Assembly (NCBI GenBank): GCA_963666505.2 | Contig: CAXXXL010000003.1 | Span: forward strand, 992,001-1,056,000 | Direction of reading: 5' to 3' | DNA length: 64,000 bases | From: JABGQS01 sp963666505 | Lineage (GTDB): Bacteria > Bacillota > Clostridia > Christensenellales > SZUA-584 | Shown here: piece after piece, positions 17,151 to 26,557 of the stretch | Layout: each line of letters opens with the position of its first letter | How positions within the stretch are numbered: position 1 is the stretch's first letter | The notes under the pieces: model-generated | What the model saw: only the letters and a program-made list of their open reading frames with translations | What the model was told of the DNA's origin: nothing | Database searches by the model: none | Program-made: the position numbers and the translations under genes

Positions 17151-17282
17151 GCCAGCAAAGAGAAGTATTCCAAGCCGCGCTGCTGTACATTCATTTGATT
17201 TATACTGCGCTGCTAAAGTATAATAGAAGAAGGAAAAAGTAATTCATTTTTAAAATCTGATATACGGAGGTATTTTGCCGCC

Positions 17283-19511
17283 ATGCTCAGCTCTAATGTA
17301 ATAAAAAAGATAGACGAGATTTTCATAGAAGCCGCCGAAGACTCGAAAACAGTGCTGTTTGAACACGAGGTTTACCGTATGCTGGGGCTTATCGGACTCG
17401 AGACGCCGGAGTGCATTTTCGTTAAGGACGACAAGCAAATCGACGACGAAATGATAAAGAAATTCGGCGGGAAGTTAGTGCTCAAAGTTGTTTCCAGAGA
17501 CCTTGCACACAAACAGAAGTACGGCGGAGTTAAAGTTCTTAACACCACAGATCCGTTATATGTCCGCTATGTGATGTCGGCAATGAAGCAGGAGATAGAC
17601 TCTCACTTCGATAATGAAAACAAGCCGCGCATCGACGGCTTCGTAATTGTGGCTTTCGTGCCGTTCAACCAGGGGCTGGGTTTCGAAATAATGTTTGGCG
17701 GCAGAGAGGATATGGCGTTTGGACCGGTCCTCACGCTAAGTAAGGGCGGAGACGACGCCGAGTTCTTTGCAAAATATTATGACCAGGCGAACCTCTATCT
17801 TTCTCCGCTGTCAGACAAAGAAGCTTTCCGCTCTATGGAGGGCATACTCATACGCCATAAATTCAAAGATATAGGCCATCCTGAATATACTGACATGATA
17901 GCGCAGAACCTTCTTAAGATATCCGACCTAATGGAGACTTACTCATTCATTTCTCCAGTTAAAACCAGCTACCATATAAAAGCGCTCGACATCAACCCGG
18001 TTGTTTTTACAAAAGACGACAGGTTTGTTGTTGTGGACGGCTATGTCGATTTTGCAAAAGCGCAGGAGGGTGAGTTTGTAGAGAAAGCGGATGCGAAAGG
18101 CCTTGGCGGTTTCTTCAAACCAAAAGGCATCGCTGTTGTCGGCGTAACTTCCCAGCCGGGAAAATACTCGATGGGAAAAGATATCGCAGAGCTTATGCTT
18201 GATATGGGCAGACAGGATATTTATCTTGTTAATCCTAAAGGCGGAACTGCCAATATAAGCGGAACGGATCATCTGCTTTACAAGAGTATCGCAGACATCC
18301 CTGCTGATATAGATCTGTACGTGTATACAGCACCAGCGAAATACCTTCTTGGGTTTGCCGGTGAAGTCGAAGAAAACAAGTGCATCATACTTATTTCCGG
18401 CATACCTTCAGATATCAAGTATTCCGAGTTTCAGCAAAAGCTTAAAAAAGCAATCAAACCGGGAGTAAGACTTGTCGGTCCAAACTGCATGGGTGTTTTC
18501 CATTCGCCGGGCAGCAAGGGAGAGGGAGTGGACACGCTTTTCATAGATTCTGAGAGGATGCCTATGAGCTGGGGTGAGCGCAGCAACACAGCGCTTTTCT
18601 CACAGAGCGGAGCAATGGCTATCACCTGCCTTGACAATCTGCACAGCTACGGGCTTTTCCGTGCTATAGTCTCTTTTGGTAACCGCAGCGATGTAGGCAT
18701 TCCAGAGCTTATGGCATACTTCGAGAACGAGAAAGACGTTGATGTGATGGCTATGTATATGGAGGGACTGTCACGCGGTGAAGGACGACAGTTTTTCGAC
18801 CTTGCCAAAGCTTCAGGCAAACCGGTAATAGTGTTCAAGTCTGGCAGGACACAGGCGGGGGCCAAGGCTGCGGCTTCTCATACGGCCGCCATGAGCGGCA
18901 GCTATGAAGTTTTCAAAGCCGCCTGCAGCCAGGCTGGTGTAGTCCTTATAGAAGAGATAGACGAGTTCTATGATGCTATTCGGGCGTTCTCGCTGCTGTG
19001 GAAAAAGAAGGTGAAGGGCAACAGGGTTGCCGGAGTAGTTAACGCTGGTTTCGACAGTACAGCCGGTGCAGACAACTTAAGCTTCCTTGTTCCGGCAAAA
19101 TATTCACAGGGAACCGAAAAGAAGCTATACGAGCTTAACACACACGGCCTTGTGAATGTGCCAGCGCCTTTCCTCGACGTTACGCCAATGACGGACGATG
19201 AGCTGTTTGCACAGTTCATAATCGCCCAGCTTGAGGACGACAACGTAGACTGCGTGTTTGCCGCAGTAATACCGCACGTAGACAACCTTCAGACTACAGA
19301 TGAAGTATGTGAGAAAAAAGGCGCAATAGCCATGAGGATCATAGACATATTCAACAAATACGACAAGCCGATGGTAGTGTCAGTCAACGCCGGGCAGCAG
19401 TTTGACAAGTTTGTAAGAATCATGGAACAGGCTGGAGTGCCTGTGTTCAAAGACGTGCGCTCTGCAACCAGAGAGCTTGAACGGATAGTAAAATATAGAA
19501 TGCAGAAATAA
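17283..19511 (+). CDS. ADP-forming acyl-CoA synthetase (acetate-CoA ligase family)
   Basis: 742 residues. An ATP-grasp (beta-like) domain comes first (LVLKVVSRDLAHKQKYGGV), followed from about residue 270 by a CoA-binding Rossmann domain (GLGGFFKPKGIAVVGVTSQPGKYSMG) and the succinyl-CoA-ligase-like domain. The latter carries SHTAAMSGS, whose His is the expected phosphohistidine. The reaction is acyl-CoA + ADP + Pi to acid + ATP + CoA, an energy-yielding last step of amino-acid fermentation. It could act on aryl-CoA made by the IorAB system at 55-57 kb, but the two are not linked. GGAGGT lies 12 bases before the ATG. Confidence 0.88.
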   Translation: MLSSNVIKKIDEIFIEAAEDSKTVLFEHEVYRMLGLIGLETPECIFVKDDKQIDDEMIKKFGGKLVLKVVSRDLAHKQKYGGVKVLNTTDPLYVRYVMSAMKQEIDSHFDNENKPRIDGFVIVAFVPFNQGLGFEIMFGGREDMAFGPVLTLSKGGDDAEFFAKYYDQANLYLSPLSDKEAFRSMEGILIRHKFKDIGHPEYTDMIAQNLLKISDLMETYSFISPVKTSYHIKALDINPVVFTKDDRFVVVDGYVDFAKAQEGEFVEKADAKGLGGFFKPKGIAVVGVTSQPGKYSMGKDIAELMLDMGRQDIYLVNPKGGTANISGTDHLLYKSIADIPADIDLYVYTAPAKYLLGFAGEVEENKCIILISGIPSDIKYSEFQQKLKKAIKPGVRLVGPNCMGVFHSPGSKGEGVDTLFIDSERMPMSWGERSNTALFSQSGAMAITCLDNLHSYGLFRAIVSFGNRSDVGIPELMAYFENEKDVDVMAMYMEGLSRGEGRQFFDLAKASGKPVIVFKSGRTQAGAKAAASHTAAMSGSYEVFKAACSQAGVVLIEEIDEFYDAIRAFSLLWKKKVKGNRVAGVVNAGFDSTAGADNLSFLVPAKYSQGTEKKLYELNTHGLVNVPAPFLDVTPMTDDELFAQFIIAQLEDDNVDCVFAAVIPHVDNLQTTDEVCEKKGAIAMRIIDIFNKYDKPMVVSVNAGQQFDKFVRIMEQAGVPVFKDVRSATRELERIVKYRMQK

Positions 19512-19524
19512 ATAGCGCGATTTA

Positions 19525-19549
19525 AAAAGGCACGCATTGCGTGCCTTTT
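19525..19549. terminator. Bidirectional terminator between convergent genes
   Basis: Perfect 11-bp stem AAAAGGCACGC / GCGTGCCTTTT with a 3-base loop. It separates the acyl-CoA synthetase gene from the convergent GNAT gene. Confidence 0.9.
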
Positions 19550-19560
19550 ATGTTACAGAG

Positions 19561-20688
19561 TTACAGTGTTTTTACATAGCAGCGCCTTCTTTTGTGCTGC
19601 TCTACGTCATAGTTTTTCCAGAAGTCCTGCACCTTGCGGTTGTCTTCAAGCTCTGGCGAAGATTCCGCCCCCTTTATGCCGTTCTTGATGGCGGCAGCGG
19701 TTATCTCGTTCATCAGCAGCGCCGCAAGCCCCGCTTTCTGATAGTCGGGATGGACAGCAACCAGATATAGGTCAAGCTCTTTTGGAAATTTGACCGCCCA
19801 AAGAAGATGAGCCCACCCAAACGGAAGCATTCTGCCCTTGGATTTCTGGAATGCCCTGGATAGCGACGGAGCCGCAAGCCCGAAGCCTACGAGTTTGTCG
19901 TTTTCATCTATTATGAACTTTGCATAATCCGGATTGAGCAGCGGCTGAAAGCGCCTCAGGTAGTCGTTGGCGATCTTATCTGTATATGGCACCATGCCGT
20001 AAAGGTCTTTGTAACACTCACTGAGAAGCTCGAATAGCTGGACGACTATCGGCGCCGCATCCTTTATCTTCTTGAGGTCAAAAAAGCGTATATTAGAGCG
20101 CTCCATGACTTTCCTTGCCAGCCGACTTATACGCTCTGTACGGGTGTCGCCCTTTTCAGGAACATTTATACGGTATTCTATCCAGTCAGTGTCTTTGCCA
20201 TAGCCGTGCGCCTCAAAATGCTTCGGGTAATAGGGATAGTTGTATATCGTCACGGAAGTGCCCATGCGGTCAAACCCTTCAATAAGCAGTCCTTCCTTGT
20301 CAAGGTCGGTAAACCCAAGAGGCCCTTGAACCTCAGTGAGACCCTGCTGCTTTGCCCAGTCTTCAACTGCACCGAAGAGCGCGCCTGAAACCTCCAGATC
20401 GTCAATAAAGTCTATCCTTGAAAATCTTATGCGCTTTTGGTTCCATAGCTCGTTCGCTTTTTTATTGACGAGTGCGGCTACCCTGCCTGCGATCTCGCCG
20501 TCTTTATAGCATAGGAATACTTTTACATCAGTATACTCATATGAGAAATTCGTTTCGGGCGAAAACATAGACATTTCTTCGCTTTTTAGCTCTGGAACGA
20601 AATATTTTACGCCTTTATATAATTTGTCCGAGAAGTTGATGAATGCTTTTAAATCTTTCTTTGATGATATCTCTTTTATCTCAACCAT
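19561..20688 (-). CDS. GNAT-fold protein (N-acetyltransferase-like)
   Basis: 375 residues starting MVEIKEISSKKDL. An upstream in-frame start at 20742 was rejected because AGGTG sits just before 20688. The C-terminal third has the acetyl-CoA-binding pattern of GNAT proteins (LDLYLVAVHPDYQKAGLAALL). The N-terminal half (VQGPLGFTDLDKEGLLIEGFD) is characteristic of a large conserved family of about 370-residue bacterial GNATs of unknown substrate. It appears to be a monocistronic gene with its own extended -10 promoter. Confidence 0.82.
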   Translation of the reverse strand: MVEIKEISSKKDLKAFINFSDKLYKGVKYFVPELKSEEMSMFSPETNFSYEYTDVKVFLCYKDGEIAGRVAALVNKKANELWNQKRIRFSRIDFIDDLEVSGALFGAVEDWAKQQGLTEVQGPLGFTDLDKEGLLIEGFDRMGTSVTIYNYPYYPKHFEAHGYGKDTDWIEYRINVPEKGDTRTERISRLARKVMERSNIRFFDLKKIKDAAPIVVQLFELLSECYKDLYGMVPYTDKIANDYLRRFQPLLNPDYAKFIIDENDKLVGFGLAAPSLSRAFQKSKGRMLPFGWAHLLWAVKFPKELDLYLVAVHPDYQKAGLAALLMNEITAAAIKNGIKGAESSPELEDNRKVQDFWKNYDVEQHKRRRCYVKTL

Positions 20689-20718
20689 TTTCGGCACCTC
20701 AATCAATTTATAATGCGT

Positions 20719-20727
20719 ATTATAACA
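20719..20727 (-). promoter_or_regulatory. Extended -10 promoter of the GNAT gene
   Basis: On the minus strand the bases read TGTTATAAT, about 30 bases before the start codon at 20688. Confidence 0.55.
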
Positions 20728-20865
20728 AATAAGAGGTTCCAAGTATACAAAAAACCAGCCTACACAAACTAATATAATAAATTGTCAAAGAAACAAAATA
20801 TTCTTGTATACTTTTTTTAATATTGTGGAGTTTTTTAAAAATAGTTGTATGTCTGGAACCGCAGC

Positions 20866-21387
20866 CTATAGATGCCTGAAATCGTCTCTGCTTTTTATCT
20901 TCATAGAGCTTGAACGGAACATCCTTAAGAAAAGCAGATGTACAAGCAGCATCAGCAGACCGGTCTCTAAAGCCTGTGGAAGCATGAACCTTACAAACAT
21001 GTGAGAGAAGGAAAACTGCACACCGAGGAGATAGACAAAAAGAGAAGATATTATCTCTTTTACGAAATACCCTCCGATAACGAATGATATAGGCAGAATG
21101 AATCTGTCGATATATCTTAAATTTTTTGATATAAAGAACATGGATGCACCAACTATAAAATAGGGCAGTGCATAAAGGCCGATAGTACCGGAAAACAAAA
21201 GGTCCAGCACAAGGCCGGATGCAAGGCCGACCAAAGCGCCCGCCATGCTTTTCTCAATAAGAGAAATCGATACGACCGTACACATTATCAAATCGGGATA
21301 GATACCGGCTATGTTTAGGTTGGGGAATATTGCACCCGTGAATATAAGGTTGACGATGGTTACCGCCGCAAAAAAAACATATCTCAT
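20866..21387 (-). CDS. mreD: Rod shape-determining protein MreD
   Basis: 173 residues, nearly all hydrophobic, with five or six membrane spans. It starts MRYVFFAAVTIVNLIFTGAIFP and includes the MreD-like GLASGLVLDLLFSGTIGLYALPYF. It overlaps the upstream mreC by four bases (ATGA), so the two are co-translated. It is part of the elongasome with MreB, MreC, RodA and PBP2. mreB is not next to it in this window. Confidence 0.9.
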   Translation of the reverse strand: MRYVFFAAVTIVNLIFTGAIFPNLNIAGIYPDLIMCTVVSISLIEKSMAGALVGLASGLVLDLLFSGTIGLYALPYFIVGASMFFISKNLRYIDRFILPISFVIGGYFVKEIISSLFVYLLGVQFSFSHMFVRFMLPQALETGLLMLLVHLLFLRMFRSSSMKIKSRDDFRHL

Positions 21388-22238
21388 TCAAGCAGTTCCC
21401 CCACGTTGAGCGGCACAGACGTGATGATAAGGACCTCTTCTATATGCGCAAAATCTACATAAGGAGTAACGACTGCCTGGTTGCGCATACCGTCGCCAGA
21501 CTGGCTGACTTCAGTGACTTCGCCTATAGGTATGCCTTTGGGGAAAACGCCTGCAAGCCCAGAGGTTATAACGGTGTCTCCCGGGATAAGGTCTGCATCT
21601 AGCGGAAGGTTGCCAAGGGTAAGCAGCGCATTCTCATCACCTGCCGAAAGAGTACCATTGAGTATGCCATTGTCTCTTGTACGCTCGACAATTCCCGAGA
21701 CTCCGCTGGAGGAATCGACTATAGGCATGACCTTGCTCCATGTTGCTCCTGTTTCTATGACCCTGCCAATAAGTCCGTCGCCGTTCACTACAGGCATGTC
21801 CACTTGTACGCCGTCTGCTATGCCAAGGTTGACGAGAAACGTATCATACCAGTGGTCGGGATCTCTGCCAATAACTTTGGCAGTTACGTATTCTATATCT
21901 TGAGTCTCTGTGGTGTAATTAAGAAGCTCACGAAGCCGCTCGTTCTCCTGTTTTGTCTCCTCAAAATCGAGAAGCTGGCCCTCAAGTTCGGCTACTTTCG
22001 CCTCAAGCTCTAAGTTTTCTGATTTTATATCTCCGCTGCCGAATACACGGGTAAAGAACCCGGATATTCCTTCAGTAGCTGAATAAAGTGCACGTTGAAA
22101 AGGCGAAAGAACAGTGCCGACAATGCTTTCCGTGCCGGACATATTGTTTTCACCGGAAGTCATTATAAGCAGTACGAATAATATTATAACGATGATAATG
22201 GTTATCATCAGCGGTCTGTTACGCCAAAGTGGGGTCAT
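21384..22238 (-). CDS. mreC: Rod shape-determining protein MreC
   Basis: 284 residues: a short cytoplasmic start, one membrane anchor (residues about 10-30), a coiled coil (NLELEAKVAELEGQLLDFEE), and the beta-barrel domain with ARVIGRDPDHW-like and DGLIGRVIETG segments. Standard length for MreC. The ATG is preceded by AGGAG, and an extended -10 promoter lies at 22271-22279. It acts outside the membrane as a scaffold between MreB and cell-wall synthases. Confidence 0.92.
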   Translation of the reverse strand: MTPLWRNRPLMITIIIVIILFVLLIMTSGENNMSGTESIVGTVLSPFQRALYSATEGISGFFTRVFGSGDIKSENLELEAKVAELEGQLLDFEETKQENERLRELLNYTTETQDIEYVTAKVIGRDPDHWYDTFLVNLGIADGVQVDMPVVNGDGLIGRVIETGATWSKVMPIVDSSSGVSGIVERTRDNGILNGTLSAGDENALLTLGNLPLDADLIPGDTVITSGLAGVFPKGIPIGEVTEVSQSGDGMRNQAVVTPYVDFAHIEEVLIITSVPLNVGELLE

Positions 22239-22270
22239 TTATTTCTCCTATCCTCACCAATACCGTGTGT

Positions 22271-22279
22271 ATTATAACA
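22271..22279 (-). promoter_or_regulatory. Extended -10 promoter of mreCD
   Basis: The minus strand reads TGTTATAAT about 33 bases before the mreC start. Confidence 0.55.
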
Positions 22280-22366
22280 TAAAAACATAAAGAGGGGAAC
22301 AATGGCGAATCCAGTTAAGCATACGACAGCATATGCTATGAAGGGCCAGTTAAGACCTAAAAAATG

Positions 22367-22395
22367 TTGCAGTAAAACAAAAACCCTGCTATAAT
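22367..22395 (+). promoter_or_regulatory. Promoter of the folT riboswitch transcript
   Basis: TTGCAG, 17 bases, TATAAT with TGC just before the -10. Transcription would begin about 10 bases upstream of the riboswitch aptamer. Confidence 0.75.
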
Positions 22396-22411
22396 CATAT
22401 TTACAAAATAT

Positions 22412-22507
22412 GCAGAGTAGATTTTGTGCGTTAAGTGCTTTGGGATGGGATGTTGCCCAGAGACGAAAGACCAGGATGGTCTGCGGTACAAAGTTGCGTC
22501 CGCTGCT
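22412..22507 (+). promoter_or_regulatory. Tetrahydrofolate (THF) riboswitch controlling folT
   Basis: The conserved blocks of the folT-motif aptamer are all present in order: GAGTAGA, GCGTTAAGTG, GGGATGTTG, ACGAAAG, CTGCGGT and GCGTCCGCTGC, with P1 closed by GCAG / CTGC. It lies about 110 bases before the folate transporter gene. The downstream sequence up to the AAGGAGG ribosome site would form the expression platform, and a CCGCCGGAAGGCG hairpin close to the ribosome site is visible. Folate binding is expected to lower FolT expression. Confidence 0.88.
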
Positions 22508-22614
22508 GGGAAAATACCTTTTTCTCTGCTAAGCGTGTCTTTGTTTATTTCGAGAACGTCTCCGGTACGCTTACAGCCGCCGGAAGGCGAATTTAGAGAA
22601 GGAGGTTTTTTATA

Positions 22615-23163
22615 TTGAATAAAAACATTTTCACTTTAAGAACACTCATTATACTTGCACTGCTCGCAGCAATCGGAGCGGTGATGAGCGCTTTTTTCTC
22701 CATCGAGCTGCCTATGGGCGGCACGAAAGTGGTGGAGATTTCCTTAACGCCAATTCCTGTTATGATAGCGGGAGCTTTCTTCGGCCCGATAGCCGGCGGT
22801 CTTGTAGGGTTTATCGCTGATACTTCAGGCTTTTTTATGGGAGTACAGTACGGAGGGTATAATCCCGTGTTCTCTGTTACTATGGCGCTTTTTGGCGTCA
22901 TTGCTGGTTTGTTCTATATGAGAAGCAAAACCAACAGTGTATGGAAAGCAATTGGCACGGCCACCGTATCTCAGGTGGTGGTTTCAATAACTCTGAACAC
23001 GCTTGCTATCTGGCTGTTCTATGGAGTGCCGATAATGGTGCTTTTGCCGACAAGGGCTTTAAGCGCTGCTGTAGAGCTGCCTGTCTATGTAGTTTTGCTT
23101 TGGGCGCTGATAAAAGCACTCTCGCCTATTGCCTTAAGGAACACAAAACAACGGGCAGCGTGA
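22615..23163 (+). CDS. folT: Folate ECF transporter S component FolT
   Basis: 182 residues, about six membrane spans, opening LRTLIILALLAAIGAVMSAFF and containing GAFFGPIAGGLVGFIADTSG, typical of S components. The start is TTG 22615, fixed by AAGGAGG eight bases upstream. Folate specificity rests on the THF riboswitch in its leader. It needs the shared EcfA/A'/T energising module, which is not in this window. A terminator follows. Confidence 0.88.
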   Translation: MNKNIFTLRTLIILALLAAIGAVMSAFFSIELPMGGTKVVEISLTPIPVMIAGAFFGPIAGGLVGFIADTSGFFMGVQYGGYNPVFSVTMALFGVIAGLFYMRSKTNSVWKAIGTATVSQVVVSITLNTLAIWLFYGVPIMVLLPTRALSAAVELPVYVVLLWALIKALSPIALRNTKQRAA

Positions 23164-23174
23164 TGAAAAACAGG

Positions 23175-23203
23175 AAAGCCCCGGGCTCAATCCGGGGCTT
23201 TTT
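23175..23203. terminator. Intrinsic terminator after folT
   Basis: Stem AAAGCCCCGG / CCGGGGCTTT with a 7-base loop and a T-run. It also serves the convergent flavodoxin gene. Confidence 0.9.
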
Positions 23204-23214
23204 ACTATACAGCT

Positions 23215-23691
23215 CTATTTCACAAGTGCGCAGACGGTATCTACCGCAGTGTTTATACGCTCGTCCCTGCCATCCTCCAGCTTCCAGTTAACATGTGCGC
23301 TTCCAATGACGTTATACCCTTTTTCTTCAAGCAGCTTTCTCATTTTCTTTTGAGCGGCGTTTCCACCCAGCCAGGATTTCATAAACTGCTGAGTGGTTAG
23401 GCAAACGGCATCCTTCCCGCTTTCTTCAATCTGAGAAAGGAACTGCTGCATCACCCTAGAGAGACTGAAAGCTTCAGTATATGCGCCAAAAACGACCATG
23501 TCATAGTCACTAAGGTCGGGCAAAGACGTGAATACGACCTTTTCTGCAGGGTTGTTGCTGTCTTTTTTAGGCTCGCAGCTGACAGCAAGATAATCCGCTA
23601 CATGGCCGTCGCTGATAAGACGGCTTCTGATTTTCTCTGCAACGCTTCTTGTGTGGCCCGTCTGTGAATATACAACTAATGCAAGTTTCAT
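23215..23691 (-). CDS. Flavodoxin-fold protein
   Basis: 158 residues. It begins MKLALVVYSQTGHTRSVAEKI, where the TGHT loop is the FMN phosphate-binding site of flavodoxins, and YDMVVFGAYTEAFSLS follows. The start at 23691 is chosen because GGAGA lies eight bases upstream; an in-frame TTG at 23706 is less likely. It could carry electrons or be a quinone/NO-type flavoprotein. No partner is adjacent. Confidence 0.8.
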   Translation of the reverse strand: MKLALVVYSQTGHTRSVAEKIRSRLISDGHVADYLAVSCEPKKDSNNPAEKVVFTSLPDLSDYDMVVFGAYTEAFSLSRVMQQFLSQIEESGKDAVCLTTQQFMKSWLGGNAAQKKMRKLLEEKGYNVIGSAHVNWKLEDGRDERINTAVDTVCALVK

Positions 23692-23817
23692 AATATAAAT
23701 CTCCAATCAAAAATTCTAATTATATTATATATTAGAAGGTGGGTTTTCTTCAAGGATTTTACTTATAAATGACATAAAAAAAGGACTGACTGGCAACCCT
23801 TTTAGTTTACATATACG

Positions 23818-24423
23818 CTAATAATCCGTACGGCCTTCCAGCGCCCGCAGAAGCGTAATTTCATCTGTATATTCAAGGTCTGCACCGATGGGCACACCGT
23901 GAGCTATACGTGTTATTTTAGGGCACAGCGGACGAATCGTCTTAGCAATATAAGCTGCCGTTGCGGTGCCCTGAACGTCCGGGTTGGTAGCGAGTATGAC
24001 TTCGTTAATATCGCCTTTGGCAAGTCTGTCTATAAGCCCGGCGATGTTTATATCGTCCGGACCAATGCCTTCCATGGGAGATATAACGCCGTGCAGAACG
24101 TGGTAAACGCCTTTGTATTCACGGGTTTTTTCTATTGCCAGTACGTCTTTAATATCGGTGACTACGCAGATGGTCGAAAAATCCCGTTTGCTGTCAGAGC
24201 AGACGGCACATTTTTCATCGCCCTTCTGCATCATATTGCCGCAGATACCGCAGTACACTGCCTTTTTTTTGGCATAGAACATATCCTTCGCAAACTCCTC
24301 GACCTCTTCATCACTCATGTTTATGATGTGAAATGCAAGGCGCTGTGCCGTTTTATACCCTATGCCGGGCAGCTTAGAAAACTGATTTATTAGCCGTACT
24401 ACCGGCTCTATGATCTGGCTCAA
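23818..24423 (-). CDS. recR: Recombination protein RecR
   Basis: 201 residues: helix-hairpin-helix LPGIGYKTAQRLAFH, a four-Cys zinc module (CGICGNMMQKGDEKCAVC), and a Toprim domain with VVTDIKDVLAIE. The start is TTG at 24423, directly abutting the TAG of ybaB; GGAGG lies ten bases upstream. It acts in RecFOR-dependent gap repair. It is third gene of the dnaX-ybaB-recR operon. Confidence 0.95.
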   Translation of the reverse strand: MSQIIEPVVRLINQFSKLPGIGYKTAQRLAFHIINMSDEEVEEFAKDMFYAKKKAVYCGICGNMMQKGDEKCAVCSDSKRDFSTICVVTDIKDVLAIEKTREYKGVYHVLHGVISPMEGIGPDDINIAGLIDRLAKGDINEVILATNPDVQGTATAAYIAKTIRPLCPKITRIAHGVPIGADLEYTDEITLLRALEGRTDY

Positions 24424-24762
24424 CTATATAAGCCCTCCAAGGTTCATACCACCTGTGACTGCGCCCATCTTCTCCTGCATTAGTTCGTCAACTTTTGTCA
24501 TCACTTCGTTTACGGCTGCGGTAACGAGGTCTTCAAGCATCTCTACGTCGTCGGGGTCAACGGCCTGAGGGTCTATCTTAACGCTGATTATCTTCTTTGC
24601 GCCGTTTGCACGTACTGTAACCACGCCGCCGCCTGCGCTGGCTTCAACTTCAGCAGCTTCGACTTCTGCCTGTGCTGCTTGCATGTCGGCCTGCATTTTC
24701 TGTGCCTTGGCCATCATTGAACCCATGTTCATTCCGCCGCCAGGTGTTTTTCTTTTTGCCAT
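24424..24762 (-). CDS. YbaB/EbfC nucleoid-associated protein
   Basis: 112 residues with a helix rich in Met/Gln/Ala (MAKAQKMQADMQAAQAEVEA), a central sheet (GVVTVRANGAKKIISVKIDP) and a C-terminal helix, as in YbaB/EbfC dimers that bind DNA. It sits between dnaX and recR as in most bacteria. AGGAGG precedes the ATG. Confidence 0.93.
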   Translation of the reverse strand: MAKRKTPGGGMNMGSMMAKAQKMQADMQAAQAEVEAAEVEASAGGGVVTVRANGAKKIISVKIDPQAVDPDDVEMLEDLVTAAVNEVMTKVDELMQEKMGAVTGGMNLGGLI

Positions 24763-24773
24763 TGTGTTTCCTC

Positions 24774-26354
24774 CTATATTCTTTCGATATCGGCGCCGAA
24801 CATCTCTATGATCTTCTCATCGCCGTCATCTTTAGGTTTTGCTTTTATCTCTACGCTAATTCCTTCCACATTGCTGTTGTGCTGTTTTATCCTGTCAAGA
24901 ATGGCCTTTGAAGCAGCTTCTTTCTTTAAAAGGTCCGCTGATACGACGTCATCGCTATCAAAAACCACCTCGAGCACATTACCGTTTATCTTTGTTTCAA
25001 GGGCCATTTTTGCGTGTGTAAATACGTAATACTCTTCCTGCCTCAGGCTTTCAAGCAGCGCCTGCCAGTACTGTGACGATTCATCTGGCTTTTCGTTTTT
25101 ATTTTCCGGTTTTTTTTCCGGAGCAACTGCCGGAGCCTGCTCTTTTGCTTCTTTGCGAGCTTGCGCTTCCTTTTGCGGCACTGGATGTTTTTCAGTTGCC
25201 GCCGTCTGCCTCTTTGCAGCGGGAGGTGCTTTAATGCCGTTTTCTTCAAGCTCTCTTAGCTTATGCTCCAGTCTCTCAATACGCTCTGCGCTTCCGCTTG
25301 ACTTATCGTCCTGCGGAGCCATAAGAGCCATGACTGCAGTTTCAAGGACGATGTCTGCCCGCAGGTTTTGCCTCATTTCGTATTCCTTCTGTATGAGTAT
25401 ATCGAGTGCACGCACGCATGCACGCTTGCCGTATCTGTCCGAAAATTCTTTAAGTTCTTCAAAGCTCTGCGTTTCGGCGCCGCTGCTTATCCACATCATT
25501 CGGCGGAAAACATCGGCAAGGTCGTTTATAAGAGCTCTTGTGTCTGCGCCGGAGTCTATGATAGTGCGCAGCGTAATAAGAGCGTCCCTTTCCTGATATG
25601 AAGATATATACCCGGCAAGCTTAGTTACCTGGGCGATGTCCGTGCCGCCTAGTGCTCCGGCAACGGCGTCTGCCGATACTGCACCGAAAGCTAGGCACTG
25701 GTCAAGGATAGACAGCGCATCTCTCATGCCGCCTTCAGCCGCCCGTGCTATCATAGGCAGAGCATTTTTTTCGTATTCGATACCTTCGTTATCCGCAACT
25801 TTTTCAAGCAGACTTGATATTATATCTACAGGTATTCGCCTGAAATCGAACCGCTGGCACCTTGAACGTATCGTCGGCGGAAGCTTGTGCGGCTCTGTGG
25901 TTGCCAGTATGAATATTATATGCGGCGGCGGCTCTTCCAGTGTTTTTAAAAGAGCGTTGAAAGCGCCTTTTGAAAGCATGTGAGCTTCGTCGATTATATA
26001 TACTTTATATGCACAAACTGCCGGAAGCAGGTTGACCCTGTCCCGAATCTCACGTACGTTGTCTACGCCGTTGTTGGATGCAGCATCGATCTCGATTATA
26101 TCTACAGAGCCGTTTATACACGATTCGCACTCTCCGCACGGCTCAAAGCTTTCCCTGCCTATGCAGTTTACTGCGCCTGCGAATATTTTAGCAAGGCTTG
26201 TTTTGCCTGTGCCTCTGGGGCCTGCAAAAAGATAAGCATGCGATATTTTGGAGAGCGATATCTGGCCGGTAAGCACCTTAGTTATATGATCCTGCCCGAC
26301 GACCTCGCTAAACTGAGCCGGACGGTATGTGCGGTACAAAGCCTGATATGCCAT
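24774..26354 (-). CDS. dnaX: DNA polymerase III subunit gamma/tau
   Basis: 526 residues. The N-terminal start YRTYRPAQFSEVVGQDHI is followed by Walker A GPRGTGKTS, a zinc module with Cys in CIGRESFEPCGECESC, Walker B IIDEAHML, and sensor LATTEPHKLP. From about residue 370 a Lys/Glu/Ala/Pro-rich linker leads to a C-terminal tau-like domain. It loads the sliding clamp and organises the replisome. First gene of the dnaX-ybaB-recR unit; AGGAGG before the ATG. No obvious programmed frameshift heptamer was noticed. Confidence 0.95.
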   Translation of the reverse strand: MAYQALYRTYRPAQFSEVVGQDHITKVLTGQISLSKISHAYLFAGPRGTGKTSLAKIFAGAVNCIGRESFEPCGECESCINGSVDIIEIDAASNNGVDNVREIRDRVNLLPAVCAYKVYIIDEAHMLSKGAFNALLKTLEEPPPHIIFILATTEPHKLPPTIRSRCQRFDFRRIPVDIISSLLEKVADNEGIEYEKNALPMIARAAEGGMRDALSILDQCLAFGAVSADAVAGALGGTDIAQVTKLAGYISSYQERDALITLRTIIDSGADTRALINDLADVFRRMMWISSGAETQSFEELKEFSDRYGKRACVRALDILIQKEYEMRQNLRADIVLETAVMALMAPQDDKSSGSAERIERLEHKLRELEENGIKAPPAAKRQTAATEKHPVPQKEAQARKEAKEQAPAVAPEKKPENKNEKPDESSQYWQALLESLRQEEYYVFTHAKMALETKINGNVLEVVFDSDDVVSADLLKKEAASKAILDRIKQHNSNVEGISVEIKAKPKDDGDEKIIEMFGADIERI

Positions 26355-26505
26355 TCGCTTCCTCCTGCTAAAAATTCTTTATATATAATATATCATTTCC
26401 GGGTGCCCTTTGTCTATTGCTATGATGCTTTGGTTTTACTGGTAAATGCCGCTTGTCAAGAATTGATGCAGCATTTATTAGAGTTGTGCAAACGATTCGT
26501 TCATG

Positions 26506-26514
26506 TGTTATAAT
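26506..26514 (+). promoter_or_regulatory. Extended -10 promoter of the rodA-nth-obg cluster
   Basis: TGTTATAAT at 26506-26514, with TTGTGC 19 bases upstream, 43 bases before the rodA start. Confidence 0.6.
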
Positions 26515-26557
26515 TAGGGCAATTGGTATGGTGAGAAAATCATTTGAGGTTTGACGA

